DNA of 64,000 bases from Acidobacteriota bacterium (GCA_034211275.1 JAXHTF010000002.1:62001-126000), one strand, 5' to 3'. Counted from the first letter of the stretch, positions 9,801 to 19,600 are shown. Program-made: numbers and translations. Notes: generated by a model not told the origin, from the sequence alone.

Positions 9801-10688
9801 CTGGTGTTGGTGGACGTCGCCACCCTCACCGACGGCGAGCCGCGCAACAACTTCCTGGAGCGCGCCCTGACCTACAACCCGCAGGGCCGGCTCGATGGCG
9901 CCGCCGCTCTCACCGTCGCCGGCACCTGGGTCTATGTGCTCTCCGACGCCGGCCTGGTGGTGCTCGATTTCAACCAGCCCTTGGAGCCGCGGGTTGCGGC
10001 GGTGTTGCCGGGCTTCGCCGAGCCCACCGCGGTGGCGGTGCAATTCCGCTACGCCTTCATCACCGGCGCCGAGGGGCTGTCGGTGGTGGACATCACCGAC
10101 CCGGAGAACCCCATCCTCGCCGCCCGGCTGGAAGAGACGGGCAAGGCCTGGAGCGTCTACCCGGCGCGCACCTACGCCTACGTGGCAGCGGGGGAGCGGG
10201 GGCTCTTCGTGGTCGACATCGAGCGCCCCGAGAGCCCGCGGGTGGATCAGGTGGTGAGCGGCTTCACCGACGCCCGGGACGTTCAGATCGGCGCCACCAA
10301 CGCCAGCCTCTTCGCCTACGTCGCCGATGGCGCCGGCGGCCTCAAGGTGCTCCAGCTCACCTCGCCGGAGACGGTGCCCGGCTATCTGGGCTTCAGCCCG
10401 CGTCCGGCGCCGCAGCTCATCGCCGTCTATCCCACCGAGGGGGAGGCGCTGGCGCTCTCCCGGGGCCTCGACCGCGACCGCGCGGTGGACGAGAGCGGTC
10501 ACCAGGTGAGCGTCTTCAACCGCATCGGCGCCCGCCCCTTCAACCGCGCCGAGATGGAGCGCCTCTTCCTGCGCGACGGTGAGATTTTCACCGTGGGGGA
10601 TGACCCCGGGGAGGAGGAGCCCTCCGCCGCAACCTCCGCCGCAACCGCCGAAACACCCTCCGTTCCAACAGCACCCGCGAGGAGATGA
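6873..10688 (+). CDS. Decaheme cytochrome c with C-terminal LVIVD-like propeller
   Basis: The 1271-residue exported protein has a signal peptide (about 1-42) and ten CXXCH motifs between C67 and about residue 791, many preceded or followed by His residues that could be distal ligands. From about residue 878 to 1190 there are repeats of the form RYAFITGAEGLSVVDI..P..P, the LVIVD beta-propeller repeat. Between the two parts is a His-rich stretch near 865-875. Multiheme cytochromes of this kind carry electrons through the periplasm or at the cell surface; the propeller may be a docking or substrate-binding platform. ATG 6873 follows a GAGGAGG ribosome site 15 bases after the upstream stop. The exact substrate cannot be read from sequence. 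Confidence 0.88.
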   Translation: MHPARSSRSRSLAVLLALGVRALMVAVALLGVSWSPGVVTAEPPPAPAAHPLMLQSAETAAAGSRGCLSCHLGVEKMHASPAVQLSCVDCHGGDASARVADGDEPGSEAYRRVREQAHVAPRFPQRWAGADGEPSSANPVRSYTLLNDESPEFIRFVNPGDLRVAGETCGPCHDGHVDAVIKSPMTTSAIFWAAAAYANGIVGPKSAFLGESYAADGTAQGLVDHPTEEERARGAVERLLPLPRWEVVQPGEYFRAFERGGLLQPSFFPEIGNPSPFDEPGRPDIRVSNRGRGTGLRISPAVINLHKTRLNDPHLSFLGTNDHPGDYRSSGCTACHVVYANDREPLHSGPWAEYGHRGTSASADPTIPRGESGHPVAHRLTRAVPTSQCMSCHMHQPNAFVNTYLGYTMWDYETDGEHLWPEQQRNPTAAERRAALEANPEGAVVRGLWSDPEVLAAVSELNPDLQHTQFADYHGHGWIFRAVFSRDRAGRLLDGDGEVVPFDDPERFARAVHLKDIHLERGMHCVDCHFSQDVHGDGNLYGEYGDAIEIECSDCHGSAAQRATLRTTGPAAPAGGTDLSLANTPWGQRRFRWRGDTLVQRSMLDPDLEWEVVQVQDTVTPGHPRYNPRSRRAKLMTTDGTWLEADEASVNRALGAEPARLAHRDERMTCYSCHSSWVTSCFGCHLPQEANVRSKMNHYEGTETRNYASYNPQVIRTDVYMLGLNGATKGGRIAPLRSSSALVLSSTNANRKRFYTQQPPISRPGFSSQAFNPHVPHTVRSAETKGCSDCHLSEDGDNNAWMAQLLTLGTGFVNFIGHNAWVAEGHHGLEAVTVTEWEEPQAVLGSYLHRLAYPDDFQHHRDEDLVLHHGHHHDGGGGEVVDLQLRGEYLYTAKGHGGFEVFDVANIDNAEFSERIVTAPVSPLGQRTAVATADAAAVALPTNMPMAFDRTPPPEALEQPIHPIYRYAFVADRQEGLVLVDVATLTDGEPRNNFLERALTYNPQGRLDGAAALTVAGTWVYVLSDAGLVVLDFNQPLEPRVAAVLPGFAEPTAVAVQFRYAFITGAEGLSVVDITDPENPILAARLEETGKAWSVYPARTYAYVAAGERGLFVVDIERPESPRVDQVVSGFTDARDVQIGATNASLFAYVADGAGGLKVLQLTSPETVPGYLGFSPRPAPQLIAVYPTEGEALALSRGLDRDRAVDESGHQVSVFNRIGARPFNRAEMERLFLRDGEIFTVGDDPGEEEPSAATSAATAETPSVPTAPARR

Positions 10689-10690
10689 CC

Positions 10691-12076
10691 ATGAGAGCCG
10701 CCCACCCGCATCATGTCCAGATCCTGCCGGCGCTGCTGCTGGCCATCGGCGTTCTCGCCCTCGCGGCCCAGGCGCCCGCCCAGACCGCAACCCAAACGCC
10801 CGCCCAGACCGCGAGCCAGCCAGCAAGCCAGCCCGAGGCGGTGCCCGGGGGCTATGTTGGCGTCGCCGCCTGCGCTTCCACCGTCTGCCACGGCAGTACC
10901 GTGCCCCGGGACGCCTACCCGGTGCTGCAGAACGAGTACTTCACCTGGCAGCAGAAGGACTTCCACGCCCAGGCCTACAACGTGCTGCTGGGGGAGCGCT
11001 CGCGGATCATCGCCAGCAATCTGGGACTGGTGGCGGCCCACGAGGCGGGCCAATGCCTCGACTGCCACGCCCTCACCCCACCGCCGGAGCGCGTCGCCGG
11101 GCGGCTGGAGATCGAGGACGGCGTCACCTGCGAGAGCTGCCACGGCGCCGCCGGCGGCTGGCTCGAAGGTCACCGCTCCGACGGTTGGGAGTATGAGGAT
11201 TCCGTCGAGGCGGGGATGACGGATCTGCGCTCGCTGCCGGTGCGCGCCGAGCTCTGCCTGGGCTGCCACCTGGGGGACGTGGAGCGTACCGTCGATCACC
11301 GGCTCATCGCCGCCGGTCATCCGGCGCTGGTCTTCGAGCTGGACAATTTCGCCGCCGCCATGCCGCCCCATTGGAATCCTCCCGCCCAGCGCGGGGAGGA
11401 GCTGGCGGGGGCGCGGGTCTGGGCCCAGGGTCAGCTCTTTTCCTTCCGCAGCGGCCTGGAGCAGCTGGCTCGCCGGGCCGAGGCGGGTCCGTGGCCGGAG
11501 TTCGCCGAGATGCGCTGCGACTCTTGCCACCACGGTTTGCAGGAAGAGCGTTGGCGCCGCGGCGTCCGGCGCCCGGTGGGGCTGCCGCGGTGGAGCCCGG
11601 CGCGCTGGGCGGCGCTGCGGCCGCTGGTCTCGGCGGCGGAGCCTGGGCGCCTGGCAGAGCTGGACCGCCGGGTGGCGGCGGTGGCCGCCGGGGTCGCGGA
11701 CCTGGGAACCCCGAGGGCCCAGGTGGCGCGCCGTGCCCGGGGGTTGGCGGAGCAGTTGGCGGCGGTGGCTCCACGGCTGGAGGCCTTGCGCTGGGATCCC
11801 CAGCGCGTGCGCTCCATGTTGATCACCGTCGCCGCCACCGACGGGCCGGCGAATCTTTCCGCCGGCTACGACACGGAGGTCCAGCTCTTCCTGGCCGCCA
11901 ACACTCTCACCGGCGAGCTCTTCCGCTGGAACCCCGAGCTCGCCTCCAACACCGCCCTGTTGGGCACCCTCCAGGGTCTCGACGACGCTCTCCGGGATCG
12001 CTCCCGCTACGCACCGGCGAAGGTCGAAGCGCTCCGTGCCCGTCTCGCCAACCAGGTCAGGAGGCTCTCGCCATGA
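10691..12076 (+). CDS. Cytochrome c554-type multiheme protein
   Basis: The 461-residue exported protein has a signal peptide ending near residue 30 and a short Thr/Gln/Ala-rich repeat linker. It has five haem-type motifs: an unusual CASTVCH (CX4CH) at C61, then four ordinary CXXCH motifs, the last at C276. The order and the YVGVAAC start resemble the cytochrome c554/c-prime family. The C-terminal 180 residues lack cysteines and are helical and Arg-rich. ATG 10685 overlaps the upstream stop but sits directly against its GAGGAG; ATG 10691, six bases after that site, is the better start. It probably exchanges electrons with the decaheme protein encoded just upstream. Confidence 0.83.
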   Translation: MRAAHPHHVQILPALLLAIGVLALAAQAPAQTATQTPAQTASQPASQPEAVPGGYVGVAACASTVCHGSTVPRDAYPVLQNEYFTWQQKDFHAQAYNVLLGERSRIIASNLGLVAAHEAGQCLDCHALTPPPERVAGRLEIEDGVTCESCHGAAGGWLEGHRSDGWEYEDSVEAGMTDLRSLPVRAELCLGCHLGDVERTVDHRLIAAGHPALVFELDNFAAAMPPHWNPPAQRGEELAGARVWAQGQLFSFRSGLEQLARRAEAGPWPEFAEMRCDSCHHGLQEERWRRGVRRPVGLPRWSPARWAALRPLVSAAEPGRLAELDRRVAAVAAGVADLGTPRAQVARRARGLAEQLAAVAPRLEALRWDPQRVRSMLITVAATDGPANLSAGYDTEVQLFLAANTLTGELFRWNPELASNTALLGTLQGLDDALRDRSRYAPAKVEALRARLANQVRRLSP

Positions 12077-13404
12077 AATCCCAAGCCCTTTCGTCCCGAG
12101 CGTCTTCGTCCCGGGCGTTTCCTATCTCGGCGTTGCTGCTAGGGCTCGTGCTGCTGGGGTCGCTGGCCTTGCCGCTGCCGGCCCTTGCCGCAGACTCCTC
12201 CATCAGCAATGCGGAAGTGGCCTTCGCCTTCGGCCTCGCCGCCTACCATCGGGGCGACTACGAGGAAGCGGAGGAACGCTTCGAGGAAGCCCTCGCCGCC
12301 AACCCGGATCACCCGACCGCCGGCGCCTGGCTGCAGCGCGCCCGGGCGGCGGGAGACGGTGCGGAGGAAGGCGGCCCACCGGCGTCCTCGCCGGATTCCC
12401 TGAGCGTCTTCGGCGCCCTGCCCCCGTGGGAGCTGGAGCTGCGGGCGGCGGTGGCTCGGGACGACAACGCCCTGCTGCTCTCCGACGACTCCCGCGCCAC
12501 GGTGCCCGACCGCGGTACCTTCGACGGCCCCACCTCCGACACCGTCGCCCAGCTGGGGGCGCGCATCGAGCTGCGGCCCCTGCGGGACAAGGGAGGTTGG
12601 ACTTTGGCCTTGGTGGGCGAGGGCTATCAGGCGCTCTACGACGACCTCGACTTTCTCGACTTCACCCGCCTCCAAGGCGGCGTGAGTCTCGCCTGGGGCG
12701 GCGATCCGGCGGGCTTTACCGCTGGCCCCCTGGGCTATTTGCGGGTGCCCGAAGCCCACCGCCGCCTGGGGCTCTTGTTGCAGGCGCGGATCACCGACGA
12801 TTCGCTGGATGGCGAGGGCCTGCTCACTTCTACCGCCGTTTCCGGCTCGCTCTTCCTCTTCCAAGGCAACGCGGGCCGCACTCGTCTGTCCGCGACGGTG
12901 ACGGAGCAGGATTACTCTGACGACGGCGTCGGAACCTTCGAGGCCAGCGGCACGGTGACCGAGGCGGAGCTGGCCCAGACCTTCTACTTCGGCTCGCGCC
13001 ACCGGTTCCTGCGCCTCACCGCCGCCGCCGGTCAGCGAGACGCCGGCGAGGCCTTCGATGACGACCGGTTCCGCGGCGGCGGCGAGCTGGCCCTGCCCCT
13101 GGGCAACGCCTGGACCCTCACCCTGTGGGGCTCGGTGGAACAGCGGGAGCGGGACCGGGTGGAATCCAATCCCCTTTTCGGCATCTTTCCGGTGGACGCG
13201 GCCCGGGAGGACACCCTCACCCGCACCGGTGCCAGCCTCTCCTGGGCGGTGACGCCGCGGTTGCTCCTGACCGCCCGCGGCTCCCGCACCGACCGGGACG
13301 CCGACCTGGGGCCGGTGGCGGAGCAATTCTTGGATCTCGATTACCAACGGACGGTGGTGGCGGTGGGTCTACGCTGGTTCTTCCTCGGTGGAGGTGCGCG
13401 ATGA
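12073..13404 (+). CDS. TPR plus outer-membrane beta-barrel protein
   Basis: The 443-residue protein has a signal peptide ending near ALAA40, a TPR unit at about 45-92 (GLAAYHRGDYEEAEERFEEAL pattern), an acidic linker, and from about 100 to the end repeated amphipathic strands typical of a barrel. The order TPR then barrel is that of Slam-type surface lipoprotein exporters and of some polysaccharide or cytochrome export channels; sequence alone does not decide. ATG 12073 overlaps the upstream stop and the gene ends in overlap with the next start, so it belongs to the cytochrome operon. It could place a cytochrome at the surface, which is inference. Confidence 0.6.
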   Translation: MKSQALSSRASSSRAFPISALLLGLVLLGSLALPLPALAADSSISNAEVAFAFGLAAYHRGDYEEAEERFEEALAANPDHPTAGAWLQRARAAGDGAEEGGPPASSPDSLSVFGALPPWELELRAAVARDDNALLLSDDSRATVPDRGTFDGPTSDTVAQLGARIELRPLRDKGGWTLALVGEGYQALYDDLDFLDFTRLQGGVSLAWGGDPAGFTAGPLGYLRVPEAHRRLGLLLQARITDDSLDGEGLLTSTAVSGSLFLFQGNAGRTRLSATVTEQDYSDDGVGTFEASGTVTEAELAQTFYFGSRHRFLRLTAAAGQRDAGEAFDDDRFRGGGELALPLGNAWTLTLWGSVEQRERDRVESNPLFGIFPVDAAREDTLTRTGASLSWAVTPRLLLTARGSRTDRDADLGPVAEQFLDLDYQRTVVAVGLRWFFLGGGAR

Positions 13405-14309
13405 ACGTCCTCGGCTCTTCGAAACGATTCCTTCCCGATGCCCGGAAGGTCCTTCTACTCGGGCCCCTGGCCCTGGCCCTCGTCCTCCTGTCGGTGGTCT
13501 CCGGTGCTCAAGAGGCCAGTGCCCAGGAAGTCGGACTGATGGTAGAGGTGGTGGAACAGGTCACCGGCACCCCCGCCGGCGGCACCGCGGCAGCTCTGGC
13601 GGTGACCGATCCGGTGCTCCTGGACATGGCCGTAGAGACCGGCCCGGCCTCCTACGGCGCTATGACCTTCGGCCAGGCCGGCTCGTTGCAGCTGGGCGCC
13701 GAGACCCGCATGGTGATCAGCCGCCAGGTGGTGGACGCCGCCACCGGCGAGAGCGACTCGCTCCTCTCCATGCTCCTGGGCAAGGTGCGGCTGGCTCTCT
13801 CCGATGTCTTCCGCGGACTGGTGGAGATCGACACTCCCACCGCCACCATCGGCGTCAAGGGCACCACTCTGGTGGTGGCGGTGGCGCCCTCCGGCGACAC
13901 CACCGTGTGGGTCTTGGAGGGGGAGGTGGAGGTGACCTCCAAGGCCGGCGGCCGGACCCTCATCCTCACCGCCGGTGATTCTGCCGTGGTCTCCCGCGGC
14001 CGCCCGGCGGCCGGCCCGACACCCTTCGATCCCGAATCCGGCGTTGCCGCCGTGCGGGTGCTGCCGCCGGTGCTCGCCGAGCCCTCGGAGCAGGTGCCGG
14101 AAGATCCGCCCTTTGGCCCCGACGTCGACGACCTGCCCCCGGACCGCGGGGATCCGCAGGACCCCAACGATGGCTTTACCAACGACGGCTACTTCGTGGG
14201 CCACGGTGGTGGGGAAAGCTCCACAGCCAACGACCCGTCGCCGAATGAAGCCGCTTCGGTGACGCCGGAGACCGGCCCCGAACCACCGCCGGGAGCCTCG
14301 CCGAGGTAG
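13401..14309 (+). CDS. FecR-domain periplasmic protein
   Basis: The 302-residue exported protein has a long signal peptide (about 1-42). Residues about 45-205 match the FecR fold: a GQAGSLQLGAETRM strand, then VEIDTPTATIGVKGTTLVV, then VLEGEVEV. The C-terminal hundred residues are Pro/Asp/Gly-rich and probably unstructured. In other bacteria FecR domains are found in cell-surface signalling proteins or beside CHASE2 cyclases; here the next gene encodes a CHASE2 cyclase three bases downstream, so a sensing pair is likely. The start overlaps the previous stop. Confidence 0.8.
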   Translation: MNVLGSSKRFLPDARKVLLLGPLALALVLLSVVSGAQEASAQEVGLMVEVVEQVTGTPAGGTAAALAVTDPVLLDMAVETGPASYGAMTFGQAGSLQLGAETRMVISRQVVDAATGESDSLLSMLLGKVRLALSDVFRGLVEIDTPTATIGVKGTTLVVAVAPSGDTTVWVLEGEVEVTSKAGGRTLILTAGDSAVVSRGRPAAGPTPFDPESGVAAVRVLPPVLAEPSEQVPEDPPFGPDVDDLPPDRGDPQDPNDGFTNDGYFVGHGGGESSTANDPSPNEAASVTPETGPEPPPGASPR

Positions 14310-14312
14310 GCG

Positions 14313-16589
14313 GTGAGCCGTCACCGCATCATCGCGCTGATCCTTGGCATGGCGGCCTCCCTGGCCGTGTTGGCGGTGGAGTGGAGCGGTGTGCTGGAGC
14401 CGGTGGAGGCGGTGGTCACCGATCTCCAGATGCGCCTGCGGGGACCGCAGCCGGCGGATGAGCGGGTGGTACTGGTGGCCGTCGACGCCGCCAGCATCGA
14501 CGCCCTGGGGCGCTGGCCCTGGCCCCGCACCTGTCTGGCGGAGCTGGTGGACCGGCTGGTGGCGGCGGACGCGCGGGTGGTGGCTTTCGATCTGGTGCTC
14601 TCGGAGGCCACCCGCTCACCCCCGGGAGTCGACCTGTCGGGAGAGGACGAGGCCCTGGCGAGCTCCCTGGCGGTGGCGCCGGAGGTAGTGCTGGGCTACT
14701 TCTTCCGTCACCGGCTTCCTCCGGACCAGCGGGAGGGCTCCGGCGGTTGCGGCCCGGCGCCCCTGGCCGGCGGTATCGGTGAATGCTACGCCCCACCGTC
14801 CGCCGGCGAGGGCTCGACGGCCACCGGGCCCCTGGCCCCGTGGTCGGTGCAGCAGGTCCTGGGCGGGCCCTATCCCGTTCCCCAGCGGCCGGCGGTGGAG
14901 GCCAACCTGGAGCTCTTTGCCCGCCAGGTGAGCGCCCAAGGCTTTTTCAGCCACGAGCGCCAGCAGGGGGTTCAGCGCCGCTACGAGCTGATCAACGGCT
15001 ACCGCAGTCGCTACTACCCGGCGCTGGCGCTGGCGGCGGTGGCGCGCTTCACCGGCGAGCCGGTCTCCCTGCGGCCGTACCAGGGCAGTCTTCCGGAGGT
15101 GCGCATCGGCGAGCAGGCGGTGCGCGCCGACGAGCACGGGAGGCTGTGGCTCAACTACCGCGGCGGCGCCGGCAGCTTCACCACCTTCTCGGCGCTGGCG
15201 GTGCTGCGGGGCGAGGTGCCGGCGACGGCGTTGGCGGATCGGCTGGTCTTCATCGGCGCCACCGAGACCGGCATCGGCGATATCGCCGCCACCCCCTTCG
15301 GCGCCGAGGTTCCGGGGGTCGAAGTTCACGCCACCGCCGCCGACAACCTGCTCAACCAGCGCTTCCTCCACGACACGGCGCTGCAATACCTGGTCTCCCT
15401 GCTGGCGCTGCTGCTTTTGGGGCCGCTGGTGGCGCTGCTGGTTTCGGTTATCGACCGTCATCTGTTGGGTTCGCTGGCGGCCATCGCTCTGGTCTTTTCC
15501 TGGCCCTTGATCAGCCACCTCGCTTTCCGCACCGCCGGCTGGCATCTGCAGACGGTGGCGCCGGTGCTCGCCGGCGGCGTCGCCCTGGTGGCGGCTTTGC
15601 GCTATCAGGTAGGCACCGTGGAGGCTCATGCGCGGTTTCTCCGCCGCGCCTTCCAGCGCTACGTCTCCGGGGCGGTGGTGGACGAGCTGGTGCGTCATCC
15701 CCACAAGCTCGAGCTGGGCGGTGAGGAGCGCATCATGACCGTGCTGTTCAGCGATATCCGTGGCTTCACCACCCTCTCCGAGGGGCTGGCGCCGGAGGAG
15801 CTGGTGGGGCTGCTGAACCAATTCTTCACCCCCATGACCCGCCTGGTGCTGGACGAGGGGGGCACCCTGGACAAATACATGGGGGACGCCCTCATGGCCC
15901 TCTTCGGCGCCCCGGTAGAGCAGCCCGACCACGCCCTCCGGGCCTGCCACGCGGCTCTCCAGATGCGCGCCGAGCTGCGCCTGCTCAACGCCCGATGGCA
16001 CCAGGAAGGGCTCTTCGAGGGGCGGAGCGCAGAGATCGGCATCGGCATCGGCATCAACAGCGGCGAGATGGCGGTGGGCAATATGGGCTCGGACCAGGTC
16101 TTCGACTACACGGTGATCGGCGACAACGTCAACCTGGGATCGCGCATCGAGGGCCTGAACAAGCTCTACGGCACCGAGATTCTGTGCTCCGAGGGGACGG
16201 TGCGCGAGGTGGAGGCTCTGGAGGCGGGCTTCGATGCGCGGACCCAGACCGCGACGGATCTGGGCACGGTGGATCTGGCCCAGGGACTGGTCTTCCGGGA
16301 GGTCGACCGGGTGCGGGTCAAGGGAAAGAACGAGCCGGTGAGTCTCTATGAGCTAGTGGGCCAGCGCCCCCTGCCGGCGGAGATTCAGGCGCGCATCGAG
16401 ACCTTCGGCCAGGGCCTGGCGTTCTATCGCCGGCGCCGCTTCCATCAGGCGGAGGCGCTCTTCCTCGAATTGCTCGAAGAGCACGGTGAGGACGGTCCCT
16501 CCCGCCTCTTCCTCGAGCGCTGCCGCCGCTACCTCGACGACCCGCCGCCGGAGGATTGGGACGGGGTCGAGACCCTGACCCGGAAATGA
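14313..16589 (+). CDS. CHASE2 sensor adenylate/guanylate cyclase
   Basis: The 758-residue protein starts with GTG. It has a membrane helix at about 5-22, an extracytoplasmic CHASE2 domain to about 345 (VVLVAVDAASIDALGRWPWPR, later VFIGATETGIGD), three membrane helices at about 350-430, then a class III nucleotide cyclase domain at about 470-640. Both metal-binding Asp positions (FSDIRGFT and KYMGDAL) are present. The substrate-side Lys (TLDKY), Asp (VFDYTVIGD) and Asn/Arg (NLGSRIEGLN) are also present, which favours ATP and an active enzyme. A C-terminal tail of about 60 residues resembles one TPR-like helical pair. It would turn a periplasmic signal into cAMP and is the last gene of the cytochrome operon. 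Confidence 0.92.
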   Translation: MSRHRIIALILGMAASLAVLAVEWSGVLEPVEAVVTDLQMRLRGPQPADERVVLVAVDAASIDALGRWPWPRTCLAELVDRLVAADARVVAFDLVLSEATRSPPGVDLSGEDEALASSLAVAPEVVLGYFFRHRLPPDQREGSGGCGPAPLAGGIGECYAPPSAGEGSTATGPLAPWSVQQVLGGPYPVPQRPAVEANLELFARQVSAQGFFSHERQQGVQRRYELINGYRSRYYPALALAAVARFTGEPVSLRPYQGSLPEVRIGEQAVRADEHGRLWLNYRGGAGSFTTFSALAVLRGEVPATALADRLVFIGATETGIGDIAATPFGAEVPGVEVHATAADNLLNQRFLHDTALQYLVSLLALLLLGPLVALLVSVIDRHLLGSLAAIALVFSWPLISHLAFRTAGWHLQTVAPVLAGGVALVAALRYQVGTVEAHARFLRRAFQRYVSGAVVDELVRHPHKLELGGEERIMTVLFSDIRGFTTLSEGLAPEELVGLLNQFFTPMTRLVLDEGGTLDKYMGDALMALFGAPVEQPDHALRACHAALQMRAELRLLNARWHQEGLFEGRSAEIGIGIGINSGEMAVGNMGSDQVFDYTVIGDNVNLGSRIEGLNKLYGTEILCSEGTVREVEALEAGFDARTQTATDLGTVDLAQGLVFREVDRVRVKGKNEPVSLYELVGQRPLPAEIQARIETFGQGLAFYRRRRFHQAEALFLELLEEHGEDGPSRLFLERCRRYLDDPPPEDWDGVETLTRK

Positions 16590-16685
16590 GCCCCAGCGAT
16601 GAGAGTCAGTCCCGAGCCATGACCCCGATGAACGAGCTCCTACCGGAATTCCCCACGACCGGTTCTTGCAGCAGGAGGTGTCGTC

Positions 16686-19600
16686 ATGAAGCAGTCTGAG
16701 TCGTTCGCGAATCCCCCGGCCGATCTCCGTTGGCGTTTCCCCTGTTGGCGTCACCCTTTCCGCAGTGGCTTTTCCCGCAGTGCCTTCGCCGCGGTGTGCC
16801 TGCTGTGGCTTACCGCCGGATCTCTATCCCACCCCGCCGGTGCTCAACTCGATGTCCCCGGCGCCCCACCGGTGGAGCTGCGACCTTCCGACCCCGCCGC
16901 CGGGGACCTCTTCGGCTGTGCCCTTTCGGTGGATGGCTCGGAGGTCGCCGTGGGTTCGGTCTACGACGACGACCGCGGTTCCGGATCCGGTTCGGTCTAC
17001 GTCTTCGCCGCCGCTGGCCAGGGGCAGGAGACCAAGCTGCTGGCGGCGGACGGTGCTGCCGGTGACACCCTCGGCTTCTCCGTCGGGATCTCCGGCGATC
17101 GGGTGGTGGCGGGAGCTCCCAACCGCGCCGAGGTGGGCCAGCTCTCCGGCGCCGTCTACGCCTTCCGCCGCGATCAAGGCCAGTGGAGTCAGGAGGCCAA
17201 GCTGGTTCCGCCGAGCCTCGGGCCCCGGGACGAGCTGGGCCGTGCCGTGGCCATCGATGGATCGTTGGTGGCCGCCGGTGCCCCCGGCGACGACGACCGT
17301 GGCTCATCCGCCGGTGCGGTCTATGTCTACGACCTCGACGCCGGCACTGCGGCACCGCCGGCCAAGGTGCTGGCGGCGGACGGCGCCGTCGGGGACGGTC
17401 TCGGCTTTGCGCTCGCCCTAGACGGATCGCGGCTGCTGGCGGGAGCTCCCTTCGCTGACCCCCGGGGTCTGCAATCCGGTGCGGCCTACGTCTTCGAGCG
17501 TCAGGCTGGCGCCTGGGTGCAGGTGGCGCGGCTGGTGCCGTCGGACGGTACCGCCGGCGCCCTCTTCGGCGGCTCCATCGCTCTGGCGGGTAATCGCGCC
17601 GTCATCGGAGCGCGCTTGGAGGACGCCGCTCTCGACGGGGGTAGCGTCGCCAACGCCGGTGCGGTCTACGTTTTCGAGCGCCAGGGCGGCGCCTGGGTGG
17701 AGGTCGCCAAGCTCACCGCCCCGGACCTGATGGCCGGGGACGAGCTGGGGATCAGCGTCGCCCTGAGCGGCACCATGGACGAGGGGCGGATTCTGGCTGG
17801 CGCCCGCTTCGCCGCTTCCGGCGGCGCGGCGCGGGCCGGTGCCGCCTATCTCTTCGAAGGAGCGGGCGCTGCCTGGGAGGCGACTCTACGCCTCGCCGCC
17901 GATTCGCCGAGCCCGGGAGACGAGCTCGGCTTCGCCGTCGGGCTGGGATCTCTCGACGACCAAGGCGATCAGGATCTCTACGCTGGCACCTATCGCGACG
18001 ACGGTGCCGGCCTCGACGCCGGGTCCGTTTACACGTATAGGAGAGGGGACGACGGCAGCGACGGCGGTGACGGCGGCGACGACGGCGGTGGTACTGGAGG
18101 CAGCAACACCGCAGATCTGACCGTAGACTTGGAAGGCAGCGCCTCCTCCAGCGCTCCGGCGGTGGCAGGGGGTATGACCACCTACACCCTCACCGCCACC
18201 AACCTCGGTCCCACCGGAGTTTCTTCGGCCTTGGTAACCCTCAGCGCGCCTCCTTCGAGCCTGACCTGCACCTTCGCCTGCACGGCTCAGGCCGGCGGAG
18301 GCTGCGGCGCGCCCTCCGGCTCCCTGCCCTTGGCGGACACGGCGAATCTGCCCGCCGGCGCTTCCACCATCTACGCCATCGACTGCGCCATCGACCCCGC
18401 GGCGCCCTCCTCCCTCAGCCTCATTGCCGCCATCAGCGCCCCCGACGGCACTCCCGACCCGGTGGTGGCCAACAACGAGGACTCGGTGACCACCCCGGTG
18501 ATCCGGCGGGCGAACGTGGGCGTGACCAAGACCGCCACTCCCTCCACGGTGTGCCCCGGGGATGACCTCGAGTACCGGGTGACGGTGAGCCATCGGGCCG
18601 GCTCCGGCACCGCCCGGGTGACGCTGGAGGACATTCTGCCCCCCAACCTCGCCTGCTCCTGGGGGTGCAGCGCCAGCGGCGGTGCTGCCTGTCCCGCCGC
18701 CACCGGTACCGGTGATTTGCTGGAAGACCTGGTGCTGCCGCCGGCGAGCCAGGTGCTCTACTCCCTGGCTTGTGAGGTGCTGGACTCCGCCGCTGACATG
18801 CTGGTCAACATCGCCGAGCTGATTCCCGCGGAAGGCTTCGAAGATACCGACCCCGGTGACCAAACCGCCGTCGCCACCACCCCCGTGGTGTGCGAGGCGG
18901 ATTTCCAGGTCACCAAGACCGCCGAGCCGGCGGAGGTGGCCGTGGGAGACACCCTTGCCTACACCATTACCGTGACCAACCTCGGCCCCGAACCGGCGGA
19001 GGCGCTGGTGAGCGATATGCAGCCGCCGGGGCTGGTTTGCTCCTGGCAATGCTCTGCGACCGGCGGTGGCAGCTGCACACTCCCCGGTGGCACGGGGGGC
19101 CTCCTGGACAGCGTCTTCCTGCCGCTAGGGGCGGTAGCCACCTACAGCCTCCCCTGCGAGGTGGTGGACGCCCCTCCCGGCGAGCTGGTCAATACCGCCG
19201 AGGCCACAACGCCCCCCGGCGTTCAGGATCCGAATCTCGCCAACAACAGCGCTAGCGCCACCGTCACCGTCACCGCCGTCACGGCCGATCTCTCGCTGGT
19301 GAAGAGCGACAATCAGGACTCCGCGGTCCAGGGCGGCCTGGTGGCTTACACGCTGGTGATCTCCAACGCTGGCCCTGGGGATGCGGAGGGCATCACGGTG
19401 ATGGACCTGATTCCGGCCAACCTCGTGGGCGTGAGCTGGAATTGCGGTGGTCTGGTGGGGAGCGGTGATCTAGTGGCGACGGTGGACGTTCCCGCCGGCG
19501 GATCGGTGGTCTGCACCCTCTCCGGCACGACGCCGGAGACCTTCTGCGGAGACTTGGTCAACACCGCCACCCTCGAGCTGCCGGCGACGCTGCGGGATCC

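Noticed and set aside
7032-10826. Minus-strand open frame of about 1264 codons opposite the decaheme gene
   Set aside because: It is a mirror frame of a high-GC gene; its product is Ala/Gly/Val/His-rich without any family motif, and the plus strand carries ten CXXCH motifs.
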